DNA of 64,000 nucleotides from Ancylobacter sp. WKF20 (lineage in GTDB: Bacteria; Pseudomonadota; Alphaproteobacteria; Rhizobiales; Xanthobacteraceae), in assembly GCF_029760895.1 (NCBI RefSeq), contig NZ_CP121679.1, positions 186,001 through 250,000 on the forward strand. Reading direction: 5' to 3'. A program made the translations under genes and the position numbers. Every line of letters starts with the position of its first letter. The first letter of the stretch is position 1. Of this stretch, positions 16,528 through 24,755 are shown in pieces. The notes under the pieces were generated by a model. It worked only from the letters and a program-made list of their open reading frames with translations, was not told the origin of the DNA and did not search any database.

Positions 16528-18243
16528 ATGGTGATGCGTAGCAAGGACACTCTCCGGACCCCCTCCGCCCCCGTCGCGGGACCGTCGGTGAACCGCCGTC
16601 AGGTGCTCGGCGGCGCGGTCGGCGGTGTCGCGGCGGCCGGCCTCTCGGGTGGCATCGGCGCGGCTCTGGCGCAGGCGGGTGCGCGCAAGGTCGACGTGCT
16701 GCTGATCGGCGGCGGCATCATGAGCGCGACGCTCGGCGTGTGGCTCAACGAGCTGGAGCCGGACTGGAAGCTCGCCATGATCGAGCGGCTCGACGGCGTG
16801 GCGCTGGAAAGCTCCAATGGCTGGAACAATGCCGGCACCGGACATTCCGCGCTGGCCGAGCTCAACTACACGCCGGAAGACGACAAGGGCCAGGTCCATA
16901 TCGACAAGGCGGTCGAGATCAACGAGGCCTTCCAGGTCACCCGCCAGTTCCTCGCCCGGCAGGTTGAGCGCGGCGTGCTGCGCAACCCGCGCTCCTTCAT
17001 CAATTCCACCCCGCATATGAGCTTCGTCTGGGGCGACGAGAACATCGAGTTCCTGCGCAAGCGCCATGAGGCGCTGAAGGCGAGCCCGCTTTTCGCCGGC
17101 ATGGAATTCTCCACCGACCGCGCCCGGATCGCCGAATGGGTGCCGCTGATGATGGAGGGCCGTGACCCCGCCCAGACCATCGCCGCCACCTGGTCGCCGC
17201 TCGGCACCGACGTCGATTGGGGCGAGGTCACCCGGCAATATGTGAGCTATCTGCGCAGCCAGCCGAATTTCGACCTGGAACTGTCCAGCGAGGTCGCCGA
17301 CATCACCCGCAACGCCGATGGCAGCTGGCGCGTGACCTATGGCTATACCGGCACCGGCGAGACGCGCACGGTGGACGCCAACATGGTGTTCATCGGCGGC
17401 GGCGGCGGCGCGCTGCACCTCCTGCAGAAGTCCGGCATCCCCGAGGGCGAGGATTTCGCCGGCTTCCCCGTTGGCGGCTCCTTCCTCGTCAATGACAACC
17501 CGGATACGGCGCTGCGCCACCTCGCCAAGGCCTATGGCAAGGCCTCGGTCGGCGCGCCGCCCATGTCGGTGCCGCATCTCGACACGCGCTATCTCGACGG
17601 CAAGCAGGTGCTGCTGTTCGGCCCCTTCGCCACCTTCTCCACCAAGTTCCTCAAGGACGGCTCCTATCTCGATTTGCCGGCCTCGGTAACGCTGGAGAAC
17701 ATCTGGCCGATGCTCGATGTCGGCACCGAGCAGTTCGCGCTGGTGAAGTATCTCGCCGGCCAGCTCATGCTCTCCGACGCCGAGCGGCTGGCGGCGCTGC
17801 GCGAATATTTCCCGCAGGCCAAGGCCGAGGACTGGCGCCTGTGGCAGGCCGGCCAGCGCGTGCAGATCATCAAGCGCGACAAGGATGGCGGCGGCACGCT
17901 GAAGCTCGGCACCGAGATCGTCGCCGCCAAGGACGGCTCTATCGCCGCGCTGCTCGGCGCCTCGCCGGGCGCCTCGACGGCGGCGCCGATCATGCTGGGC
18001 GTGCTGGAGAAGGTGTTCAAGGCCAAGGTCGCGACGCCCGAATGGCAGGGCAAGATCCGCCAGATCGTGCCGAGCTACGGTACCAAGCTGAACGACAACC
18101 CGGCGATGGTGCAGCAGACCTGGGCCTTCACCGGCGAAAAGCTCCAGCTCGCCAGTGCCGCCCCTGCGCTCGACGTGTCGTCCTTCGGCGGCGCCTCCGC
18201 CCCGAGCGGCGTCGTCAAGCCCGTGCCAGACATGGCGCCCTGA
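16528..18243 (+). CDS. mqo: malate:quinone oxidoreductase
   Basis: Mqo oxidises malate to oxaloacetate with electron transfer to the quinone pool at the membrane, bypassing soluble malate dehydrogenase in the TCA and glyoxylate cycles. At 571 residues it is longer than the usual roughly 490-550. The FAD-binding segment [16 protein letters not shown] begins at residue 55, and [22 protein letters not shown] is the family hallmark. Before it lies a twin-Arg-like leader, N22-R-R-Q-V-L, with a hydrophobic Ala/Gly stretch to about residue 48 ending ALAQA. I chose ATG 16528 because AACAGGA lies upstream and composition is poor further 5'. Confidence 0.95.
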   Translation: MVMRSKDTLRTPSAPVAGPSVNRRQVLGGAVGGVAAAGLSGGIGAALAQAGARKVDVLLIGGGIMSATLGVWLNELEPDWKLAMIERLDGVALESSNGWNNAGTGHSALAELNYTPEDDKGQVHIDKAVEINEAFQVTRQFLARQVERGVLRNPRSFINSTPHMSFVWGDENIEFLRKRHEALKASPLFAGMEFSTDRARIAEWVPLMMEGRDPAQTIAATWSPLGTDVDWGEVTRQYVSYLRSQPNFDLELSSEVADITRNADGSWRVTYGYTGTGETRTVDANMVFIGGGGGALHLLQKSGIPEGEDFAGFPVGGSFLVNDNPDTALRHLAKAYGKASVGAPPMSVPHLDTRYLDGKQVLLFGPFATFSTKFLKDGSYLDLPASVTLENIWPMLDVGTEQFALVKYLAGQLMLSDAERLAALREYFPQAKAEDWRLWQAGQRVQIIKRDKDGGGTLKLGTEIVAAKDGSIAALLGASPGASTAAPIMLGVLEKVFKAKVATPEWQGKIRQIVPSYGTKLNDNPAMVQQTWAFTGEKLQLASAAPALDVSSFGGASAPSGVVKPVPDMAP

Positions 18244-18414
18244 GCGGACTTACCCGTGTCCCGGACGCCTGAAGCGTGAGCGGAAGGCGAGCCGGGATCC
18301 AGCGGGAGAGTCTTCGGCCAAAGAGCTTCCCTTGGTCCCCTGATCATCGCTGCACGCTGTGCAACCCGTCCGGGGAACGGGGGGTCTTGCTGGGCAGGCG
18401 CGCCGCCCGCGGCC
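18244..18414. repeat. convergent intergenic region carrying hairpin repeat copy 2
   Basis: The 171 bp between convergent mqo and uup include, at about 18336-18376, GATCATCGCTGCAC ... GTGCAACCCGTCCGGGGAACGGG. This is a diverged copy of the hairpin at 4048-4086. The outer left arm is degraded here. No separate terminator was seen. Confidence 0.6.
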
Positions 18415-20241
18415 TCAGCCGCCGACTTCCTCGCGCAGCATTTCCAGATTCAGCCACTCTTCCTCGGCCTTGGCGAGTTCCGCCTGGGTCCGGGTGAGCT
18501 CGGCGGTGGCCTTCTGGAAGCCGGCCGGGTCGCGCGTGTAGAAATTCGCCGTCGCCAGCGTGTTGTTCAGCCGCTTGATGTCGGATTCGAGCTGGGCGAT
18601 GCGCTTGGGCAGCTGCTCCAGCGCGTGCTTCTCCTTGAAGGAGAGCTTGCGCTTGCTGCCGCTGGAAGCGGGTGCGGCGCTGGCCGGCGCGCTGGCGGAG
18701 GCCTTGGCGGTGCTCGTCGCGGCTGCCTGCGCCGCCGCGCGCGCCTTCACGCCATGGCCGCGCTGCGCCACCATGTCGGAATAGCCGCCGGCATAGACTT
18801 CCCAATTGCCGTCGCCCTCATAGGCGATGGTGGCGGTGACGGTGCGATCGAGAAAGTCGCGGTCATGGCTGACCAGCAGCACCGTGCCAGCATAGTCGTC
18901 GATCATCTCTTCGAGCAGGTCGAGCGTTTCGAGGTCGAGATCGTTGGTCGGCTCGTCCAGCACCATGAGGTTGGAGGCCTGCGCCAGCGCGCAGGCGAGC
19001 AGCAGCCGCCCGCGCTCGCCGCCCGAGAGCTTCGAGACCGCCGTGCCCGCCTGCTCCGGCGTGAACAGGAAGTCCTTCATATAGCCGATGACATGGCGAG
19101 GATTGCCGCCGACGAACACCTGGTCGCCGCGTCCGTCGGTCAGCGTCTCGCGCACCGAGCGGTTGGGATCGAGCGCGGCGCGGCGCTGGTCGAGCGTCGC
19201 CATCTCGATATTGGTGCCCATCTTGGCCTTGCCGCTGTCGGGGGCCAGTTCGCCGGTGAGCATCTTCAGCAGCGTGGTCTTGCCCGCGCCGTTCGGCCCG
19301 ACAATGCCGATGCGGTCGCCGCGCTGGATGCGGATGGAGAGGTCGCGCACGATGACGCGATCGCCATATGTCTTCGAGATGTGCTCGGCCTCCATCACCA
19401 GCTTGCCGGAGACCTCGGCCTCGGTGGCGGCCATGGTGATGGTACCCACCGCGCCGCGATGGTCGCGGAACTTCGCGCGCAGCTCCGCCAGCTCGCCGAC
19501 GCGCCGCACATTGCGCTTGCGCCGGGCGGTAACGCCGTAGCGCATCCAGTGCTCTTCCGCGACGATCTTGCGGGCGAGCTTCTGCTGGTCGCGCTCTTCC
19601 TCTTCCAGCACCTGGTCGCGCCATTCCTCAAAGAAGGCGAAGCCGCGCTCCATGCGCCGCGTCGTGCCGCGGTCGAGCCAGACGGTGGCGCGGGTCAGAT
19701 CCTGCAGGAAGCGGCGGTCATGGCTGATGAGCACCAGCGCCGAGCGCAGCGAGGACAACTCGCTCTCCAGCCATTCGATGGCCGGCAGGTCGAGATGGTT
19801 GGTCGGCTCGTCGAGCAGCAGGATGTCCGGCTCGGGCGCCAGCACGCGGGCGAGCGCGGCGCGGCGGGCCTCGCCGCCGGAGAGATTGGCCGGGTTCTCC
19901 TCGCCGGTGAGGCCGAGCTCGTTCAAGAGGTACTGCGCACGGTATTCCTGGTCGCCCGGCCCCATGCCGGCCTCGACATAGGCGAGCGTGGTCTTGAAGC
20001 CGGAAAGGTCCGGCTCCTGCGGCAGATAGCGGATGGTCGCGCCGGGCTGGGCGAAGCGGTTGCCGCCATCGGCCTGCACGATGCCGGCGGCGATCTTGAG
20101 CAGCGTCGACTTGCCCGAGCCGTTGCGCCCGACAAGGCCGACGCGCTCGCCGGCGGAGACGGAAAGTTCGGCGCCATCAAGCAGCGGCGTGCCGCCAAAG
20201 GTGAGCCGCGTGTCCTGAAGCAGAAGAAGAGGAGGAGCCAT
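18415..20241 (-). CDS. uup: ABC-F family ATPase (Uup-like)
   Basis: This 608-residue soluble ABC-F protein has two ATPase domains and no membrane segment. Walker A motifs are GLVGRNGSGKST (about residue 36) and GIVGPNGAGKTT (about 320). The signatures are NLSGGEARRAALARVL and KLSGGERGRLLLACAL, with Walker B LLLDEPTNHLD and MVLDEPTNDLD. An Ala/Ser linker leads to a C-terminal coiled coil (about residues 530-600), typical of Uup, which binds DNA and ribosomes. ABC-F proteins act on translating or stalled ribosomes. The exact role here is inferred from family. Confidence 0.93.
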   Translation of the reverse strand: MAPPLLLLQDTRLTFGGTPLLDGAELSVSAGERVGLVGRNGSGKSTLLKIAAGIVQADGGNRFAQPGATIRYLPQEPDLSGFKTTLAYVEAGMGPGDQEYRAQYLLNELGLTGEENPANLSGGEARRAALARVLAPEPDILLLDEPTNHLDLPAIEWLESELSSLRSALVLISHDRRFLQDLTRATVWLDRGTTRRMERGFAFFEEWRDQVLEEEERDQQKLARKIVAEEHWMRYGVTARRKRNVRRVGELAELRAKFRDHRGAVGTITMAATEAEVSGKLVMEAEHISKTYGDRVIVRDLSIRIQRGDRIGIVGPNGAGKTTLLKMLTGELAPDSGKAKMGTNIEMATLDQRRAALDPNRSVRETLTDGRGDQVFVGGNPRHVIGYMKDFLFTPEQAGTAVSKLSGGERGRLLLACALAQASNLMVLDEPTNDLDLETLDLLEEMIDDYAGTVLLVSHDRDFLDRTVTATIAYEGDGNWEVYAGGYSDMVAQRGHGVKARAAAQAAATSTAKASASAPASAAPASSGSKRKLSFKEKHALEQLPKRIAQLESDIKRLNNTLATANFYTRDPAGFQKATAELTRTQAELAKAEEEWLNLEMLREEVGG

Positions 20242-20325
20242 GGCGCGGGGATAGGGGGAAAGCCGCGCCGGGGCAAGGGGCAGCCTCGTCTTGTGGGCGT
20301 CACAGAACGGTTGGCGCGTCCCGCG

Positions 20326-20730
20326 TCAGCCCTCCAGACCATAGCGGTGGAACACGCAGGCGAGCTTGTTGCCGTCGGGATCGCGCACATAGGCGACGTA
20401 GAAGCCCGGCCCGTAATGCGGCCGCACCCCCGGCGCCCCCTCATCCGTGCCGCCCTGCGCCAGCGCCGTCGCGTGAAATGCGTCGACCGCCGCCGCATCG
20501 GGCGCGCGGAAGGCGACCATGGTGCCGTTGCCGGCGGTGGGCGGCGCCCCATTGAAGGGCGTGCAGAGCCACAGGCTCACGCCATCATCATAATCCGGCC
20601 CGTAGCCTTCCCAGCCCTCGATCGCGTCGTCGCGGCGGGCATAGCCGAGCGGGGCGAGCACCGCGTCGTAAAAGGCGGTGGCGCGGCTGAGATCAGCGAC
20701 GCCGAGCGTGGCGTAGAGGATGAGCGACAT
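20326..20730 (-). CDS. VOC family (glyoxalase/bleomycin resistance-like) protein
   Basis: This 134-residue single vicinal-oxygen-chelate domain protein has the expected start MSLILYATLGVADLSRATAFYDAVL and the C-terminal metal-ligand region FYVAYVRDPDGNKLACVFH. I chose the ATG at 20728-20730 because VOC similarity starts there. The family includes glyoxalases, dioxygenases and resistance proteins, and nothing here fixes the substrate. It diverges from the toxin-antitoxin pair across 108 bp. Confidence 0.86.
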   Translation of the reverse strand: MSLILYATLGVADLSRATAFYDAVLAPLGYARRDDAIEGWEGYGPDYDDGVSLWLCTPFNGAPPTAGNGTMVAFRAPDAAAVDAFHATALAQGGTDEGAPGVRPHYGPGFYVAYVRDPDGNKLACVFHRYGLEG

Positions 20731-20786
20731 GGGGGCGGTCCGGTGTGGGCCCCGCATCCTGTCGCAGCCTTCGCGCGCCGTAAACA

Positions 20787-20823
20787 TTGCGATGTGACCA
20801 TAAATGTACATATAATTTGTACA
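20787..20823 (+). promoter_or_regulatory. promoter and operator of the toxin-antitoxin operon
   Basis: TTGCGA (20787-20792), an 18-bp spacer, then a perfect TATAAT (20811-20816). The -10 box lies between two TGTACA palindromes (20805-20810 and 20818-20823) spaced by 7 bp. The antitoxin ATG is at 20839. Overlap of a repeated palindrome with the -10 box is the layout expected for autorepression by the antitoxin/toxin complex. The AT-rich composition stands out strongly from the neighbours. Confidence 0.7.
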
Positions 20824-20838
20824 GAAAAGAGACCCGTG

Positions 20839-21081
20839 ATGACCACACGCAAAGTTGCCGCGACGCAATTCAAGGCGGAGTGCCTGCGGCTGATCGACGA
20901 GATCGGCGCGAGCGGGGAGAGCCTCACCATCACCCGGCATGGCAAGCCGGTGGCGATGCTCAGTCCCATCCCCGAGGCCGCGCCGGCCGGGCTGATCGGC
21001 GCGCGGCGGGGGCGGGTGATGCGCTATGTCGATCCCTTCGGGCCCGCCACACAGGCTGAGGATTGGGCCGCCACCGCGTGA
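20839..21081 (+). CDS. Phd/YefM family antitoxin
   Basis: This 80-residue antitoxin of the Phd/YefM fold has an N-terminal DNA-binding part, KVAATQFKAECLRLIDEI, and SLTITRHGKPVAMLSPI, the family signature. The flexible C-terminus should wrap around the toxin. The frame stays open far upstream, but the ATG at 20839 is the only start consistent with the family length and with the promoter just upstream. The stop overlaps the toxin start as GTGA. Confidence 0.9.
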   Translation: MTTRKVAATQFKAECLRLIDEIGASGESLTITRHGKPVAMLSPIPEAAPAGLIGARRGRVMRYVDPFGPATQAEDWAATA

Positions 21082-21491
21082 TCCTCCTCGACACCCATGT
21101 GCTGGTCTGGGCGCTGGAGGATGATCCGCGCCTTGGCCCTCTGGCGCGGGCCGCCCTTGACCGTCCGAGCGCGGCGGGCGCGGTCCATATCGCCGCCATC
21201 ACCCCCTGGGAGATTGCCATGCTGGTCCAGAAGGGGCGGCTGGCGCTGACCGAGGATGTGGGCGCGTGGCTCGACGCGGTGCTCGCTCTCCCGGCCCTCC
21301 AGCTCGCGCCGCTGGAACCGGCTATCGCGGTGGATAGCGTCCGTCTGCCCGGCGCGCTGCATCCCGACCCGGCGGACCGCCTCATCATCGCCACGGCGCG
21401 GCATCTGCGTGTGCCGCTGCTGACTGCCGACCGGGCGATTCTCGATTATGGTGCGGCCGGCCACGTCGCCGTCCTCGATGCCGCCCGCTAG
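21078..21491 (+). CDS. PIN-domain toxin (VapC-like ribonuclease)
   Basis: This is a 137-residue PIN-domain endoribonuclease-type toxin. The four acidic residues of the Mg2+ site are present: D5 (LLDTHVLVW), E45 (TPWEIAML), D100 (HPDPADRLIIATA) and D118 (LLTADRAIL). I chose the GTG at 21078 because it overlaps the antitoxin stop by 4 bp. A TTG at 21063 is the alternative. With the preceding Phd-type antitoxin it forms a complete type II module. Confidence 0.9.
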   Translation: MILLDTHVLVWALEDDPRLGPLARAALDRPSAAGAVHIAAITPWEIAMLVQKGRLALTEDVGAWLDAVLALPALQLAPLEPAIAVDSVRLPGALHPDPADRLIIATARHLRVPLLTADRAILDYGAAGHVAVLDAAR

Positions 21492-21506
21492 CCTTCAGGA
21501 TTTCCC

Positions 21507-22925
21507 ATGCCCGCTGATGCCGCCCTTCTCGCCACCCTCGCCCAGCGTATCGGCGCCGCTCATGTGCTGACCGATCCGGCCGACATGGCGCCGTATCTGC
21601 GCGAGGAGCGCGGGCTTTATCACGGGCAGGCACCGGCGGTGCTGCGGCCGGGCTCGACCGAGGAGGTCGCCTTCGTGGTGGAATCCTGCGCGCGGGCCGG
21701 CGTGCCGATCGTGCCGCAGGGCGGCAATACCGGGCTGGTTGGCGGGCAGATGCCGTTTGGCGAGGTGCTGGTCTCGCTGGCGCGGCTCGACCGCGTGCGT
21801 GCCGTCGATCCCGTCGACATGACCATGACGGTGGAGGCCGGCTGCATCCTCGACACTGTCCACAAGGCGGCGGAGGAGGTGGGCTGCCTCTTCCCGCTGC
21901 ACATCGCCTCGCAGGGCTCCTGCCGCATCGGTGGCAACCTGTCCTCCAATGCCGGCGGCACCGCCGTGCTGCGCTATGGCAATGCCAAGGATCTCGTGCT
22001 CGGTCTCGAGGTCGTGCTGGCCGATGGGCGGGTGTGGAACGGGCTGAAGCGCCTGCGCAAGAACAATGCGGGCTATGACCTCAAGCAGCTCTTTCTCGGC
22101 ACCGAAGGCACGCTCGGCCTCATCACCGCTGCCGTGCTGAAGCTGTTTCCGCAGCCGGCGCAGCGCACCACCGCTTTCCTTGCGGTGTCCGATCCGGCCT
22201 CCGCGCTTGCCCTGCTCAAGCGCCTGCGCGGCGAGGCGGGGGATGCGCTCACCACCTTCGAGCTGATGGCGGCTTTCGGCGTCGAGACCGTGCTGACCCA
22301 CATGCCCGGCACGGTGCGTCCGCTCACGGAGCGTTACGACTGGTATGTGCTGGCCGAACTCTCCGCCCCCACCCGCGCCTTCGATCTCGGCGCGCTGATG
22401 GAGGAGACGCTGGGCGCCGCGATGGAAGCGGGCGAGGTGCTGGACGCGGTGATCGCGGCGAGCGAGGCGCAGGCGGCCAATCTGTGGCGGCTGCGCGAGG
22501 ATATGAGCGAGGCGCAGAAGCACGAAGGCGGCTCGATCAAGCACGATGTCTCCGTGCCGGTGTCGCGCGTGCCGGAGTTTCTCGAGCGCGCGCTGCCCGC
22601 CTGCCTGGCGGCGCTGCCGGGGCTGCGGCCGTGCCCGTTCGGCCATGTCGGCGATGGCAATATCCACTTCAATCTCAGCCAGCCCGTCGGCATGGAAAAG
22701 GCCGCCTTCATCGGCATGTGGGAGACCTTCAACCGCATCGTCCACGACATCGTGAGCGATATGGACGGCTCCATCGCCGCCGAGCACGGCATCGGCATCC
22801 TCAAGCGCGAGGAACTGGCGCATTACGCCGATCCGGTGGCGCTCGATCTGATGCACCGGGTCAAGGCCGCGCTGGATCCGCAGGGGTTGCTCAATCCCGG
22901 CAAGGTGCTGGGCGTCGCGCGGTAG
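21507..22925 (+). CDS. FAD-binding oxidoreductase, D-2-hydroxyglutarate dehydrogenase/glycolate oxidase GlcD-like
   Basis: This 472-residue flavoenzyme of the FAD_binding_4 plus FAD-oxidase C family oxidises D-2-hydroxy acids. Visible are the FAD site VPQGGNTGLVGGQMPF (about residues 70-85), GGNLSSNAGGTAVLRYGNAKDL, and the C-terminal metal-ligand region CPFGHVGDGNIHFNLSQP with ISAEHGIG-type SIAAEHGIGILKRE. The closest family resemblance is to D-2-hydroxyglutarate dehydrogenases, though D-lactate or glycolate remain possible. It follows the toxin gene by 15 bp with its own AGGA ribosome site. Confidence 0.88.
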   Translation: MPADAALLATLAQRIGAAHVLTDPADMAPYLREERGLYHGQAPAVLRPGSTEEVAFVVESCARAGVPIVPQGGNTGLVGGQMPFGEVLVSLARLDRVRAVDPVDMTMTVEAGCILDTVHKAAEEVGCLFPLHIASQGSCRIGGNLSSNAGGTAVLRYGNAKDLVLGLEVVLADGRVWNGLKRLRKNNAGYDLKQLFLGTEGTLGLITAAVLKLFPQPAQRTTAFLAVSDPASALALLKRLRGEAGDALTTFELMAAFGVETVLTHMPGTVRPLTERYDWYVLAELSAPTRAFDLGALMEETLGAAMEAGEVLDAVIAASEAQAANLWRLREDMSEAQKHEGGSIKHDVSVPVSRVPEFLERALPACLAALPGLRPCPFGHVGDGNIHFNLSQPVGMEKAAFIGMWETFNRIVHDIVSDMDGSIAAEHGIGILKREELAHYADPVALDLMHRVKAALDPQGLLNPGKVLGVAR

Positions 22926-23124
22926 TAAAGTGCTTGTCTGGAATTATAACAAACAAGAATTACTAGGAAGATCGCAGTTTTGAGTGGTTCCACAATGCGT
23001 TGATGCGGCTTTTTGCTGTTGTCGACCTTGTACCTGAGGGGTATGGAAGCCGTTAACTGAGGGGCCGGCGTCCCGAGACCTTCCGCTTTCAGCGGTGGGA
23101 GAAGGAAGCTGGCCGGAACATCGG
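22926..23124 (+). promoter_or_regulatory. AT-rich upstream region of exbB
   Basis: This 199-bp gap has a markedly AT-rich stretch at 22938-22985 (TATAACAAACAAGAATTACTAG and beyond) that probably holds the exbB-exbD-tonB promoter. I could not find a convincing Fur or Irr box by eye, although iron control would be expected for this operon. Confidence 0.4.
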
Positions 23125-24186
23125 ATGGCTGCCATGCTGACCTCTCGCCCCGCCGCTCCGCTCCGCCGTGTCGTCCCCGCGCTTCTGGCGCTGGCGTTGT
23201 TCAGCGGATCGGTGATTCCGGTGGTGGCGCAGCAGGCCGCGCCCCCGGCGCCGGCCGTTCAGCCCGCGCCGGCCGCTCCCGAGGCGCTGGTGCCGCCCAT
23301 GCCTGCTCCGACGACGCCCACCGCCGCCGCCCCCTCGGCCTCCGCCGATGCGGCTGCTGTTACGGCTCCGGCGGGTGCCCCCGCTGCCGCCCCGGTTGCC
23401 GGCGAGGACAGTTCGGTGGCCGCCCAGCTGCCGCATGACCTGTCGCCCTGGGGCATGTTCATGGCCGCCGACTGGGTGGTGAAGGCGGTGATGATCGGCC
23501 TCGCCTTCGCCTCGGTCGTCACCTGGACGGTTGGGCTCGCCAAGTCGCTGGAACTGATGGTCGCGAAGGCGCGCCTGCGCCGGGCGCTCAAGGGCTATCT
23601 CGCCAGCGCCTCGCTCGATGCCGCCCGCGTTGTCGGCGCCGCCGGCCCGGCCGGGGCGATGCTGAAGGTGACCGATCTCGAATTGCAGCGCTCCGGCGAC
23701 CTGCCGGCCGAGGGCATCAAGGAGCGCGTCTCCATCTCGCTGGGCCGCATCGAGGTCGCGACCGGCCGCGCCATCACCCGTGGCACCGGCGTGCTCGCCA
23801 CCATCGGCGCCACCGCCCCCTTCGTCGGCCTGTTCGGCACGGTGTGGGGCATCATGAATTCCTTCATCGGCATCTCGAAGGCGCAGACCACCAATCTCGC
23901 CGTTGTCGCGCCGGGCATTGCCGAGGCGCTGCTGGCCACCGCCATCGGCCTCGTCGCCGCCATTCCCGCCGTGGTGATCTACAACCACTTCTCCCGTCAG
24001 GTCTCCGGCTACCGCGTGTTGATGGGCGATGCGGCCGCCGAGGTGCTGCGCCTTCTCTCGCGCGACCTCGACAAGCGCGACGCCATCGCCCGCCACAGCG
24101 CCGAGCTGCGGCACGCCGCTCCTCATGCTGCGTCCCATGGCGCGCCGGTCAGCGCCGTGCGCGTGCGCGCTGCCGCCGCCGAGTGA
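23125..24186 (+). CDS. exbB: TonB-system energiser ExbB
   Basis: ExbB is the proton-channel subunit of the inner-membrane TonB motor. The 353-residue protein has a signal-like first hydrophobic segment, VVPALLALALFSGSVIPVVAQ, then an Ala/Pro-rich periplasmic stretch to about residue 105. The MotA/TolQ/ExbB core follows, with TM segments near MIGLAFASVVTWTVGLAKSLEL, the TGVLATIGATAPFVGLFGTVWG segment and EALLATAIGLVAAIPAVVIYN. The long N-terminal form is common in Alphaproteobacteria. Start ATG 23125 follows a GGAA site, and ATG 23134 is a possible alternative. Confidence 0.94.
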   Translation: MAAMLTSRPAAPLRRVVPALLALALFSGSVIPVVAQQAAPPAPAVQPAPAAPEALVPPMPAPTTPTAAAPSASADAAAVTAPAGAPAAAPVAGEDSSVAAQLPHDLSPWGMFMAADWVVKAVMIGLAFASVVTWTVGLAKSLELMVAKARLRRALKGYLASASLDAARVVGAAGPAGAMLKVTDLELQRSGDLPAEGIKERVSISLGRIEVATGRAITRGTGVLATIGATAPFVGLFGTVWGIMNSFIGISKAQTTNLAVVAPGIAEALLATAIGLVAAIPAVVIYNHFSRQVSGYRVLMGDAAAEVLRLLSRDLDKRDAIARHSAELRHAAPHAASHGAPVSAVRVRAAAAE

Positions 24187-24221
24187 CCGCCGATCCGGCT
24201 GTGATCGGACAGGAGTGAACC

Positions 24222-24755
24222 ATGGGCGCCAAGCTCCAGAGCACGGACAGCGACGATCTCGTCGAGAACCACGAGATCAACGTCACCCCGTTCATCGACG
24301 TCATTCTGGTGCTGCTGATCATCTTCATGGTCGCGGCGCCGCTTTCCACCGTCGATGTCGCCGTGGACCTGCCGGCCTCCAATGCCGCCGTGCAGCCGCG
24401 CCCGGACAAGCCGGTCTACCTCACCGTGAAGGGCGATCTCGGCCTGGCGCTCGGCAATGACGACATTCCGCGCCCCGAACTCGGCGCCACGCTCGACCGC
24501 ACGACCGAGGGCAAGCGCGACACCCGCATCTTCCTGCGCGCCGACAAGGCGGTGGCCTATGGCGATCTGATGGAGGTGATGAACCTCCTGCGCTCCGCCG
24601 GCTATCTCAAGATCGCGCTGGTCGGTCTGGAAATGGCGGGCGCGCCCGCGACCGGTGCCGCGCCGGTTCCGGGTGCCTTGCCCGGAGCACCCGCCGCAGG
24701 CGCCCCGGCTCCGGCCGCCCCAGCTTCACCCGCCGCAGGTTCACCCGCCCCATGA
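24222..24755 (+). CDS. exbD: TonB-system transport protein ExbD
   Basis: ExbD is the single-TM partner of ExbB. NVTPFIDVILVLLIIFMVAAP carries the membrane helix with the protonatable Asp in the family-typical position. The periplasmic domain shows VYLTVKGDLGLALG and RIFLRADKAVAYGDLMEVMN. The 177-residue length exceeds the usual roughly 140 because of an Ala/Pro/Gly-rich C-terminal tail from about residue 145. CAGGAG precedes the ATG. The gene overlaps tonB by 4 bp. Confidence 0.95.
   Translation: MGAKLQSTDSDDLVENHEINVTPFIDVILVLLIIFMVAAPLSTVDVAVDLPASNAAVQPRPDKPVYLTVKGDLGLALGNDDIPRPELGATLDRTTEGKRDTRIFLRADKAVAYGDLMEVMNLLRSAGYLKIALVGLEMAGAPATGAAPVPGALPGAPAAGAPAPAAPASPAAGSPAP

Noticed and set aside
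18625..20838. Long plus-strand frame leading in frame into the Phd antitoxin
   Set aside because: It is antisense to the Uup-like ATPase; only the last 80 codons, after the promoter and ATG at 20839, encode a recognisable protein.
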